Source of the DNA: CAZVWV01 sp964631745
GTDB taxonomy: Bacteria > Bdellovibrionota_C > UBA2361 > JBGSMV01
Length of the DNA stretch: 48,658 bases
Assembly (NCBI GenBank): GCA_964631745.1
Contig: CAZVWV010000008.1
Coordinates: 1 to 48,658, forward strand
Direction: 5' to 3'
Shown in pieces: positions 7,676 to 15,289 of the stretch (positions within the stretch are counted from its first letter, which is position 1; every line of letters starts with the position of its first letter). A program made the position numbers and the translations under genes. The notes under the pieces were generated by a model. It was not told the origin of the DNA. It searched no databases and saw only the letters and a list, made by a program, of their open reading frames with translations.

Positions 7676-8545
7676 GTCCGGGTTGGCTTGGATTTCGTCG
7701 GAAAGGGCCTGGACTTGGTCCTGGCCCAGCACTCCACTTAGCTTTTCTTGAAGCAGGGTTCTCTTGGCCGTTCTTAAGGCCGCCTGAGAGTCACGCATTT
7801 CATCTATGGCGGACTTCAGCGCTTCAGGATCGTTAGTTTGGTGCTGCAAACCCACCTCCTGCATTTTAAGTTGCAGGGTTTCACGCATTGGTTTGGTGAT
7901 TTCTAATACATTCGATAGCGCTGCTCGGGTGGCACGTTCCTGCTCAGAAGTTAATGAAAGCTTCCTAGAAAACGTTAATGTAGCCTGGTCCAAGGCGTCA
8001 TCTAATTCCCGTCTCTCGGCAGCCTCTTGCTGCTTAACGATCTCTTGAGCGCGCTCATCTCCTAGCACATCTTTAAGTATGGAGTTCTGTTCCGCATCCA
8101 AAGCGTTTATGGAACGCTCCGAAGGCAAGAGCTTGCCTTGGTTTTCCATCATGCTATTAAACTTTCGCTGTAAAGCATCACGCTCCTCGTCGCTAAGCGC
8201 GGAGTACTTCTCGATCTCAGCCAACTCATGTTCCACAAAGAATGAGCGCATGACGCGGCGATTAGCTGCTGGAAGATGGGCCGGTGTTCGGGGTGAATTA
8301 ACGGCCGCAGCTGCAACAGAAGCCGCACCGCTACCGCTCTCGTGCCTAGAAGCAGCGCCCTCCAACTCAGTGACTCTTTTCTTTAAGTTAGCTTCCCTGG
8401 CCTGGGCCTCGTTTAGCCTTTTGGAGAGCGCTGCAACTTCTTGAGACTCTAAAGTGCTCGTTACTTGTGCAGGACGTAGGCCGTACCCGATAAGACCTGA
8501 TATGAGAGCTGTGACAAGATAAGGGAAGAGCTTTAATCGAGGCAT
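7649..8545 (-). CDS. Membrane-anchored helical envelope protein (hypothetical)
   Basis: A 298-residue protein with an N-terminal signal or anchor (about residues 5-25, LFPYLVTALISGLIGYGL). A coiled coil follows (~33-65), then an Ala/Ser/Pro-rich linker (~66-95), then a long helical domain rich in Glu, Gln and Arg. Phrases such as LSDEERDALQRKF and LTSEQERATRAAL recall the helical repeats of Spy/CpxP-like LTxxQ periplasmic proteins, but the match is weak. No enzyme motif is visible. It converges with, and slightly overlaps, the heptose enzyme gene. A periplasmic location is inferred. Confidence 0.6.
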   Translation of the reverse strand: MPRLKLFPYLVTALISGLIGYGLRPAQVTSTLESQEVAALSKRLNEAQAREANLKKRVTELEGAASRHESGSGAASVAAAAVNSPRTPAHLPAANRRVMRSFFVEHELAEIEKYSALSDEERDALQRKFNSMMENQGKLLPSERSINALDAEQNSILKDVLGDERAQEIVKQQEAAERRELDDALDQATLTFSRKLSLTSEQERATRAALSNVLEITKPMRETLQLKMQEVGLQHQTNDPEALKSAIDEMRDSQAALRTAKRTLLQEKLSGVLGQDQVQALSDEIQANPDSLFGIRGY

Positions 8546-8749
8546 CTAAGTATCTTGTATCATAGAAGGCTCCCGGACAAGGCTTTCAGGCTGTTACGTT
8601 ATCTTAGATCTTAGCAAAGCTAGTGGGGCCATTTCCTGCTCGCTTGCTGCAGCATAGTGAGATATAATTATTTTAAGTTGGTTTTACAGACCGAGTTGAT
8701 GTCAGTTGATGCTTAGTGTTCGGTTTCCCCCTATTTACGTTAACAAGTT

Positions 8750-8965
8750 ATGAAAGATCGCCAGGTTGCAGTTTATCAAGCACGTTTCCGTGTGGCCCTT
8801 CAGTTATTTGACTTTGCCATAAATGCAGTGCGCGCGCGTCTACAGCGTGAGCGTCCGGAGCTTGCAAATGACGAACGTGAGAAACTTGTGACGGACTGGA
8901 TTATGGAGCGCCCTGGTGCCGAGACCGGAGATTGCGCCGGACCTATGCGGGAGAGAAAGCTGTGA
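8750..8965 (+). CDS. Small partner of the nucleotidyltransferase (possible antitoxin)
   Basis: A 71-residue protein with helical content and a conserved-looking C-terminal phrase (RARLQRERPEL, then W-MERPGAETGD). I recall similar small proteins encoded directly before AbiEii-like nucleotidyltransferase genes in other bacteria, but cannot verify this here. Its stop codon overlaps the next gene's start in a GTGA arrangement, which implies translational coupling. The ATG at 8750 has only a weak ribosome binding site. Function unknown; an antitoxin or activator of the enzyme next door is an inference from arrangement. Confidence 0.6.
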   Translation: MKDRQVAVYQARFRVALQLFDFAINAVRARLQRERPELANDEREKLVTDWIMERPGAETGDCAGPMRERKL

Positions 8966-9588
8966 ACGGCTCGACAAATCTTGAAAGTACACTGCGGGAA
9001 ATTAACGCCGCGCTTAGGAGACTTAAAGTAAGCTATGCTTTAGTGGGAGGATTTGCGGTTACTTTGCGGGCCGAGCCACGATTAACCCGCGATATTGATT
9101 TTGTGGTTGCTGTAAAAGACGACAAGAGCGTCGAAGGAATAGTTCGCAATTTAGTCGGAGAGGGACGGCTAGTGAAGATGCTTATTGAGCAAACCGCAGT
9201 GAATCGACTTTCAACGGTGAGACTCGCGCCAACAGAGTCAGTAGAGGGAGTGGTCGTGGACCTGCTTTTTGCCTCCTGTGGAATCGAGGCTGAAATTGTT
9301 AGCGATAGCGAAGTACTTGAAGTGCTTCCTGAGCTGCTAGTGCCGGTAGCTCGCAAAGAGCATCTGATTGCTATGAAATTGTTGGCGCGCGACGATGTTC
9401 GTCGTCCACGCGATTTAGAGGATTTGCGCGGATTGATGCCAGCGCTCTCCAAGGAAGAGATTGCATTGGTGCATAGATTGTTAGCCCTTATTACCGAACG
9501 TGGTTACTCTAGGGGAAGGAATTTGGCCGGGGATTTTACTGAGCTCCAAAAGCTATTTGGGTGCGCAGGGCGTGATACGGGGAGCTAA
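8962..9588 (+). CDS. Nucleotidyltransferase-fold protein (AbiEii/DUF6036-like)
   Basis: A 208-residue protein with a minimal nucleotidyltransferase fold: VGGFAVTLRA near residue 26 replaces the GG-S helix, RLTRDIDFVV near 40 supplies the Asp pair, and VVVDLLFA around 95 supplies the third acid. A helical C-terminal region follows (ARKEHLIAMKLLARDDVRRPRDLEDL), typical of AbiEii toxin-family and related proteins. The GTG start at 8962 overlaps the previous stop by four bases and has GAGAGAAAG before it; the ATG at 8932 would overlap more. It could be the toxin of a type IV-like pair, or an RNA- or protein-modifying nucleotidyltransferase of unknown target. Confidence 0.75.
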   Translation: MNGSTNLESTLREINAALRRLKVSYALVGGFAVTLRAEPRLTRDIDFVVAVKDDKSVEGIVRNLVGEGRLVKMLIEQTAVNRLSTVRLAPTESVEGVVVDLLFASCGIEAEIVSDSEVLEVLPELLVPVARKEHLIAMKLLARDDVRRPRDLEDLRGLMPALSKEEIALVHRLLALITERGYSRGRNLAGDFTELQKLFGCAGRDTGS

Positions 9589-9627
9589 TGATCGTACTCG
9601 CAAGATCGGTCATTGATGGTGTAGTCT

Positions 9628-10617
9628 ATGGGCATGTTTCGCGCTTTACTCGTCATTTTCTGGATCGCATATTCTCTCGAATTGTTCGGCCTTGCATTCT
9701 TTGCTGTGCCCGCAACGGCCCAAGTTCAAACCGATTTTGACGGAGACGGAGTTTCTGACGTTACTTATACCGCGGTAAGCGGGACCTCGGTGCTATGGAA
9801 AGCTACTGGTTCGCACTCCTTGACCGAAGAGATCAACAGCAGCTTTGGCCTATTAACTGATGGGCTCGCGATCGGGCACTGGTTTAGCAGTGGGTCTTCT
9901 AATATCGGAGTAATACGTCCAGATAGCGCCAAGAAGAATCTTGTTTGGAAGATCCTAAGCGACGATTCCACTATTACGCAGGTGAATTTCGGCAAACCCG
10001 GCGATCTAGTTTTATCAGGGGGCGACTTCGATGGTGATGGCATTACCGATGCAGCGGTAGTGCGCATAGTTAAAGACAAGCTGGTGTGGTCCGTTGAGCG
10101 TGGGATATTTTCCGGCTCCCCAGCCAGAGTGCGAAGATTTCGGCTTGGGGGTGTTGGCGCGCGTGCGTTTTTCCTAAACTATGACGGTACGGGCGACTGG
10201 TTGGCGACATTCAAAAAAGTTAGCCCCAAAAGAGCGCGCCTGGTTTTGCGAAACATAATGACCGGACGTTCAAAAACTATTAATGGCATACCCAAATCTT
10301 TTGCCGTGGGTACGCGTCCCCGACCTTTCGGTGTAGCGCAGTCTGATGGCAGAGATTATATATGTTTCGTAACTAGTGACGAAACGGATACGACTGTGAC
10401 CGTATTCGATACAAACGGGGAAAAGGTCGTGACGCGCACCTATGCCGGGCTAGGCACTGTATTTACCGGCGACTTCTTGGCCGAAGAAGCCGGCGAAGAG
10501 ATCGCCTTCCAAACGGGAACCAAGATCTTCTTCTTTAACCCCAGCACCAACGCGGTCGCGACAACAACCGCCGTGAGCGGCACGCCGCTTGATGAAACTA
10601 ATATCACTCAGTTTTAA
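9628..10617 (+). CDS. Secreted FG-GAP/VCBS-like repeat protein
   Basis: A 329-residue exported protein with a signal peptide (~1-31, ending ATA-Q). At least two calcium-binding-like motifs are visible, DFDGDGVSD near residue 36 and DFDGDGITD near 133, along with a degenerate NYDGTGDW near 185. These motifs recur at blade spacing, which fits a beta-propeller of FG-GAP/VCBS type. No catalytic residues are evident. The start could be the second Met (MFRALL). It converges on the next secreted protein gene. The family function (adhesion or surface interaction) is only a guess. Confidence 0.7.
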   Translation: MGMFRALLVIFWIAYSLELFGLAFFAVPATAQVQTDFDGDGVSDVTYTAVSGTSVLWKATGSHSLTEEINSSFGLLTDGLAIGHWFSSGSSNIGVIRPDSAKKNLVWKILSDDSTITQVNFGKPGDLVLSGGDFDGDGITDAAVVRIVKDKLVWSVERGIFSGSPARVRRFRLGGVGARAFFLNYDGTGDWLATFKKVSPKRARLVLRNIMTGRSKTINGIPKSFAVGTRPRPFGVAQSDGRDYICFVTSDETDTTVTVFDTNGEKVVTRTYAGLGTVFTGDFLAEEAGEEIAFQTGTKIFFFNPSTNAVATTTAVSGTPLDETNITQF

Positions 10618-10621
10618 CGGC

Positions 10622-10647
10622 TGCCGCTGCGGTGCGCTGCAGCGGCA
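10622..10647. terminator. GC-rich hairpin between convergent genes
   Basis: TGCCGCTG (10622-10629) pairs with CAGCGGCA (10640-10647) across a 10-base loop, just after the stop codon of the propeller protein and before the convergent gene end. There is no T-tract, so it is at best a weak or bidirectional terminator. A tandem duplicate of CGCCCTCTAAT follows at 10651-10673. Confidence 0.4.
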
Positions 10648-10681
10648 CTCCGCCCTCTAATTCGCCCTCTAATCCTCCGTC

Positions 10682-12292
10682 TTACGGTAGCACTATATAA
10701 AACTTCTGCGCCGCGTTGTCCCCCACGTCATTGCTGAATTGAAGATCAATGGCCAACTTCTCGCCGCTATCCCAGCTCTCACTTAAACAAGTCGATAAAT
10801 CAACCGTAAAGGTGACCTGATTGGCGCTGGGATTGGCAGTGTCCGTGTCTTGATCTGCTCGCAGATCTTTAAGCTTGTCACCTGAAGCCTCCAGATTCGA
10901 GTCCGTCTCGGTATAGGAGCTTGGAAGGCAGCGGCTAGTATTTTGTCCGGAGCATCCTCCGGAGCCAACGCAGGCAGTATTTGGAATATCAATCGAGATG
11001 TTCGAGTTGCCAATATCGACCAAGGCACCTTCTCCGGCACCGCTAATGCCTTCGCGCTGTGGGCGATAAGCAGTTACCACTAACTTTTGATCCCAGCCGC
11101 CCGGCGCAACGAAAGGGTTATTGGCTGAACCGGTCATACCATCGGTTGCCGGATAAACTGGGGTGACAGTGCTTGCGTCCATCGTTAAAGAAGCCACCGC
11201 CGGAGTCGTGTTGAATATAAAGCTTAACATAGCCGGGATGGTTGTAGTGGTGCCATCGCCATTATCCACTTCTTCAATTAGCACATCGCCGCCACCAATC
11301 GTGGACTTTGAAGCGTTGGTGGTGAGCTGAAAATCACCGGTGCCCCCTGGAACGATCGTACCCTTGCCGTCGGAGTCGGCGTCAAAATTAGCAGGAAAGG
11401 GCTGGTTGTTAGATGTTCCAGTGCCGCCTGTGCTGCAATAATCCAGCGCTCCGCAATCAAGCTCGGTAGCTAAGGTATTTCCGCCCGCCACCTGAATGGC
11501 GAGGTTTGAATGGCTTACCAAAGTGTCGATACGATCATCGGTAATGGTTTCTGTGTAAGCGTTCAAGCTACTCTGGATCTCCGGTTTGATGTTCGAGAAA
11601 AGTTTGACTTTTGTGGGTAACTCGCCAGCCGGAGGTGTGGTGAAGCTCGTATCCGCATCGTATGAATCCAAGATTCCATCATCATCGTCGTCGGCATCGA
11701 CCACGTTTTCTAAACCATCACTATCAGAATCAGCGCTGTCTGCGTTAATGCGAATGCGTTTGCGCGCTTGAATTCGTTGTGAGGCCGCAGTGCCCAAACC
11801 TAAGGTGGCAGCGGTGGCGGTCGGCTCACACTTATTGTTAATGGTTCCTAAGGCGGTTTTGTTAAGTTGAGAGGGAGTGAGCGCCGCCGTAACATAAGCC
11901 CAGCCCGTTTTTGCTTTTATGTTACCTACATTTAATTTATTACCCTTTACCGCGAATCCGTAAACCGCGCGCGCTGAGCCTTTGCAAAGTTTCTGGGCTT
12001 TGGCCTGCGACCAAGTATAATATTTACTGCCCTTCTTAATAGCGAGGATCACATTAGCTTTTAAGGCCCCTGTCGTTGAATCAGTTAGGTAAAGCCGACC
12101 TTTGTTGCCAGCAGGCAAGCTTACAGTGCTCTGTCCTGAACCTGAGCTACGTATCGCGCTTCCGGTGCTAGATATTACTAAAATTTGAGAACCAGAGGGC
12201 GCCTTGCCCTTTACCGATTTAGTGGCGGCACTGGCATCAAAGAGGGCGAAGAAAACAGTCGAGGTTAGCAAAATTGTGCGGATAAATGACAT
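10682..12292 (-). CDS. Large secreted protein with thrombospondin type 3-like Asp repeats
   Basis: A 536-residue exported protein. A signal peptide covers ~1-22 (ending ASA). A basic, Gly/Ser-rich N-terminal domain follows (to ~170, with paired Cys). A thrombospondin type 3-like acidic segment (SDSDGLENVVDADDDDDGI, about 188-212) probably binds calcium. The rest is a long Thr/Ser/Asn-rich region predicted to be beta-rich, with several Cys (ELDCGALDYC, CVGSGGCSG, STCLSE) that could form disulfides. I do not recognise a family for the C-terminal part. An AGGAGA site precedes the ATG and a TATAAT box lies ~45 bp upstream. Surface or secreted function is inferred. Confidence 0.7.
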   Translation of the reverse strand: MSFIRTILLTSTVFFALFDASAATKSVKGKAPSGSQILVISSTGSAIRSSGSGQSTVSLPAGNKGRLYLTDSTTGALKANVILAIKKGSKYYTWSQAKAQKLCKGSARAVYGFAVKGNKLNVGNIKAKTGWAYVTAALTPSQLNKTALGTINNKCEPTATAATLGLGTAASQRIQARKRIRINADSADSDSDGLENVVDADDDDDGILDSYDADTSFTTPPAGELPTKVKLFSNIKPEIQSSLNAYTETITDDRIDTLVSHSNLAIQVAGGNTLATELDCGALDYCSTGGTGTSNNQPFPANFDADSDGKGTIVPGGTGDFQLTTNASKSTIGGGDVLIEEVDNGDGTTTTIPAMLSFIFNTTPAVASLTMDASTVTPVYPATDGMTGSANNPFVAPGGWDQKLVVTAYRPQREGISGAGEGALVDIGNSNISIDIPNTACVGSGGCSGQNTSRCLPSSYTETDSNLEASGDKLKDLRADQDTDTANPSANQVTFTVDLSTCLSESWDSGEKLAIDLQFSNDVGDNAAQKFYIVLP

Positions 12293-12333
12293 GAGCTTCT
12301 CTCCTAAATCACTCAGTTAAAATTTGGGCCTAG

Positions 12334-12339
12334 ATTATA
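12334..12339 (-). promoter_or_regulatory. Candidate -10 box for the secreted Asp-repeat protein
   Basis: A perfect TATAAT on the minus strand, about 42 bp upstream of the ATG at 12292, in the 148-bp gap after the acetoacetyl-CoA synthetase gene. No convincing -35 box at ideal spacing was found (TTGGTT lies 19 bases upstream). Confidence 0.35.
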
Positions 12340-12440
12340 CCTGGCAAAAGCGTAGGGGAACCAATCTTGTCTGGCAAGATCTAGAAATGCACCAAATGTT
12401 AGGCCAAGAGGCAGCACCAATTGAGAGACGGTATCAGCCG

Positions 12441-14417
12441 TTACGGCACCGCCAAATCAGGCAAATTCCGAAAAAGCTCCAAAGTTTCAGGATTAGCAAG
12501 CGCGTCTAAGTTCTTAGGCAGAATCCCGTGAATCATATCTCTGACCGCCAGCTCCACCAGTTTTCCGCTACGAGTTCTGGGCAAGTCCGGCACCGCGATG
12601 ATTTTGGCGGGTACGTGAAAGGGGGAGGCGTTTTTGCGAATAGTCGTTTTGACCTTATCGATAAGGGCAGCGTCCAGGTTTATTCCGTCTTTCAATTTCA
12701 CAAACAGCACAACGCGTACGTCGGATTGCCAATTTTGACCAACTGCTAGGCTCTCTACGATTTCAGGCAGCGATTCGACCTGCCGGTAGATTTCGGCCGT
12801 CCCTATTCGAACACCGCCTGGATTTAGGACCGCGTCTGATCTGCCAAAATAGACTAACCCGCCGCGCTCGCTAAGCATCACCCAATCGCCGTGGTGCCAT
12901 ACGTTTGGGAAGCGTGCGAAGTAAGCCTTTTGGTATTTTGTGCCGTCATCCTTCCAAAACCCCAGGGGCATCGACGGAAAGGGGGCAGTGCAAACCAATT
13001 CACCCTTTTCGCCCCGCAGTGATTTTCCGTGCTCGTCAAAGACTTCAACTTTATAACCTAAACTCCTTGTTTGTAATTCGCCTCTGTACACCGGCAGGCA
13101 AGGCGAGCCCAGCGCAAAGCAGCCGATTATATCCGTACCGCCCGCGATCGAGGATAGCATTAGGTCCGATTTGATATGGGCGTAAACATAATCGAAACTC
13201 TCCGGGAGAAGCGGAGAGCCTGTAGAAAGTATGGTCTGCAGCGCGGAGAGATTGTGCTGCTTGCCTGGAGACAGAGCCTCTTTTTCGAGCAGAGCCAGAA
13301 ATTTAGGATTGGTGCCAAAGATCGTAATGCCTTCTTCCTCCGCCATTTGCCATAAAAAATCCCCTTTGCCGATAAGCGGTGAGCCATCGTACAGCACCAA
13401 TGTTGCATTGCTTGCCAATCCGCTCACTAACCATGGCCACATCATCCAGCCACAAGTGGTCTGAAAAAAGAATCGATCCTCGGGCTTTAAATCGGTATGA
13501 ATAATCAGCTCTTTTAAGTGTTCTATGAGAGTTCCGCCAGCGCTGTGGACGATGCATTTTGGCTTTCCGGTGGTGCCGGATGAGTACAAGATGAAAAGCG
13601 GGTGATTGAACGGAAGCTGTTCGAATTTAACTTCAGTCTCGCTATTATTAAGGCAGTCCGCAAAGCTTCGTGCTCCCTCCCAAGTATCAGTCAAGGCGTG
13701 AGTTGACCCTGCGTATTCAACAACGACGGCGTGCCGTATCGAGGGCACCCTCTCCTTTACCTCTCGTGCCTTGACTAGCGTGTCGATCTTCTGCCCCTTA
13801 AAGTAGTAGCCATCACAGAATAGGAATACTTTCGGGTCCGTTTGTCCGAATCTGTCCACCACGCCCGGCACGCCAAAATCCGGCGAGCAAGAGGTCCAAA
13901 TAGCGCCTATGGCTGTGGTAGCGAGCATGGCGACAACCGCCTCGGGCATGTTAGGCAACATGCCCGCGACTACATCACCTTTGGCGACTCCCCATGCGCG
14001 CAGCGTGTATGCAAACTTGGCTACTGCGGAATAAAGCTCGGCATAGGACATCTCTCTACGAATCTTGTCCTCGCCCCGAAAAATTAAAGCCAATTTTTCA
14101 GTGCGTGTGCGCAGCAGATTCTCAGCGAAATTGAGCGTGGCACCCTTGAACCAGACAGCGGAAAGCATGTCTTGGCTGTTTTCTAGCACGGAATCGTAGC
14201 GCTTTGAGAAATTTACCTCACAGAAATCACAAAGCGCAGCCCAGAACTGAGCGGGCTGCGCGATTGAATAATCATAAAGGTCCCCGAAGCTTTCAAGGTT
14301 AGAGCCCTTACTCGCGTTTATAGAGTTTATAAAACGTGCAGCGTTGGAGTTTTGAATCCTTGTAGCGCTGGGCGCCCAACTTAACCGGGGGCCCGATACT
14401 TTTTTTAGATTTTTCAT
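12441..14417 (-). CDS. aacS: Acetoacetyl-CoA synthetase
   Basis: Activates acetoacetate to acetoacetyl-CoA with ATP, linking ketone bodies or polyhydroxybutyrate breakdown to central metabolism. It is a 658-residue ANL-superfamily enzyme. The AACS-specific segment SCSPDFGVPGVVDRFGQ lies near residue 180. The AMP-binding P-loop YSSGTTGKPK is near 280, and YFGRSDAVLNPGGVRIGTAE near 527 carries the adenylate-binding Asp and hinge. RTRSGKLVE near 618 contains the catalytic Lys of the C-terminal domain. Length is normal for the family. It stands alone, divergent from the ACIII operon across a ~180-bp gap, and no partner 3-hydroxybutyrate gene is visible. Confidence 0.93.
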   Translation of the reverse strand: MKNLKKVSGPRLSWAPSATRIQNSNAARFINSINASKGSNLESFGDLYDYSIAQPAQFWAALCDFCEVNFSKRYDSVLENSQDMLSAVWFKGATLNFAENLLRTRTEKLALIFRGEDKIRREMSYAELYSAVAKFAYTLRAWGVAKGDVVAGMLPNMPEAVVAMLATTAIGAIWTSCSPDFGVPGVVDRFGQTDPKVFLFCDGYYFKGQKIDTLVKAREVKERVPSIRHAVVVEYAGSTHALTDTWEGARSFADCLNNSETEVKFEQLPFNHPLFILYSSGTTGKPKCIVHSAGGTLIEHLKELIIHTDLKPEDRFFFQTTCGWMMWPWLVSGLASNATLVLYDGSPLIGKGDFLWQMAEEEGITIFGTNPKFLALLEKEALSPGKQHNLSALQTILSTGSPLLPESFDYVYAHIKSDLMLSSIAGGTDIIGCFALGSPCLPVYRGELQTRSLGYKVEVFDEHGKSLRGEKGELVCTAPFPSMPLGFWKDDGTKYQKAYFARFPNVWHHGDWVMLSERGGLVYFGRSDAVLNPGGVRIGTAEIYRQVESLPEIVESLAVGQNWQSDVRVVLFVKLKDGINLDAALIDKVKTTIRKNASPFHVPAKIIAVPDLPRTRSGKLVELAVRDMIHGILPKNLDALANPETLELFRNLPDLAVP

Positions 14418-14598
14418 AAAACAGCGTTCTTTAGATGAAGAGTAGCTCTCCTAAGTGATTGTTAGATAAAGTCTTTTCTTCGATCAAAATTCAGGTTAGA
14501 TGATCCCGTACGTTTGTGTAACTGCAATAGCATACTCGACGTGATTTTCGGAATCTGTTTCTTTGCTTAAGTACTAGTTTGGTTAGCGAAAGTGTTCG

Positions 14599-15276
14599 AT
14601 GTTTTCTAAGTCGCCTGTCCTTTTTATCTTAATCTCGTTTTGCTTAGGGTTACTTTACCTTGGCACGGTTTTTTTGCCTGAGCGTCTTAGCGCTGAGCAG
14701 GCCAATCAAGCCGAGCAGGACGCTTACGCACAACTCGATGTGCGCGCCGGCGTCTGGGACAACGGGCAGGCGGCGCTTTGGGATCTTAATCTTTTGGACC
14801 ATTTTAAATTCTTTGGCCCACCTGAGAGAGCTCGCGGACATAGCCCTGAGCAGCCCATCAAATTTAGTCACGTTACGCATGTCCAAAAAAACAAGATAGA
14901 TTGTCAGTTCTGCCATTGGTCAGTCGCTAAAGCTCCCTACGCTGCCATTCCCGAGGTGGAAACTTGCATGGGGTGCCATATGCAGGTTCTGGGAACTAAA
15001 CGTGATGACGCCACCAAGGCTGAAATCGCAAAAATTGGCGCTGATTATTATAGCCAGGGCGAGTCGATCCCTTGGGTTAAGGTGCACGTTATGCCGGATC
15101 ATGTGAAATTCAATCACAAAAGGCATGTTAAAGCCGGAGTAACTTGTCAGAGCTGTCACGGGCAGATACCCGAGATGGAAAAGGTCGAGCGGGTTTCATC
15201 GATGAAGATGGGTTGGTGTATAGGATGTCATCGAGCCCAGGGCGCAAGTATAGATTGCGTGGTTTGTCATCATTAA
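14599..15276 (+). CDS. actA: ACIII subunit ActA, pentaheme cytochrome c
   Basis: Membrane-anchored multiheme cytochrome of alternative complex III, which oxidises menaquinol or ubiquinol and passes electrons to cytochrome c or an oxidase. One N-terminal hydrophobic segment (~7-27) anchors it to the periplasmic face. Five CxxCH motifs are present (CQFCH ~102, CMGCH ~123, CQSCH ~183, CIGCH ~207, CVVCH ~220), together with distal His-containing phrases such as FSHVTH and FNHKRH, matching the ActA family. Gene order with actBCDEF confirms the assignment. The ribosome binding site is weak, so the start is slightly uncertain. Confidence 0.93.
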   Translation: MFSKSPVLFILISFCLGLLYLGTVFLPERLSAEQANQAEQDAYAQLDVRAGVWDNGQAALWDLNLLDHFKFFGPPERARGHSPEQPIKFSHVTHVQKNKIDCQFCHWSVAKAPYAAIPEVETCMGCHMQVLGTKRDDATKAEIAKIGADYYSQGESIPWVKVHVMPDHVKFNHKRHVKAGVTCQSCHGQIPEMEKVERVSSMKMGWCIGCHRAQGASIDCVVCHH

Positions 15277-15289
15277 AGGTGTTTTGGGA

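Noticed and set aside
12364..12380. Hairpin ATCTTG/CAAGAT downstream of the acetoacetyl-CoA synthetase gene
   Set aside because: A stem of only six base pairs and no T-tract on the minus strand; too weak to call a terminator.
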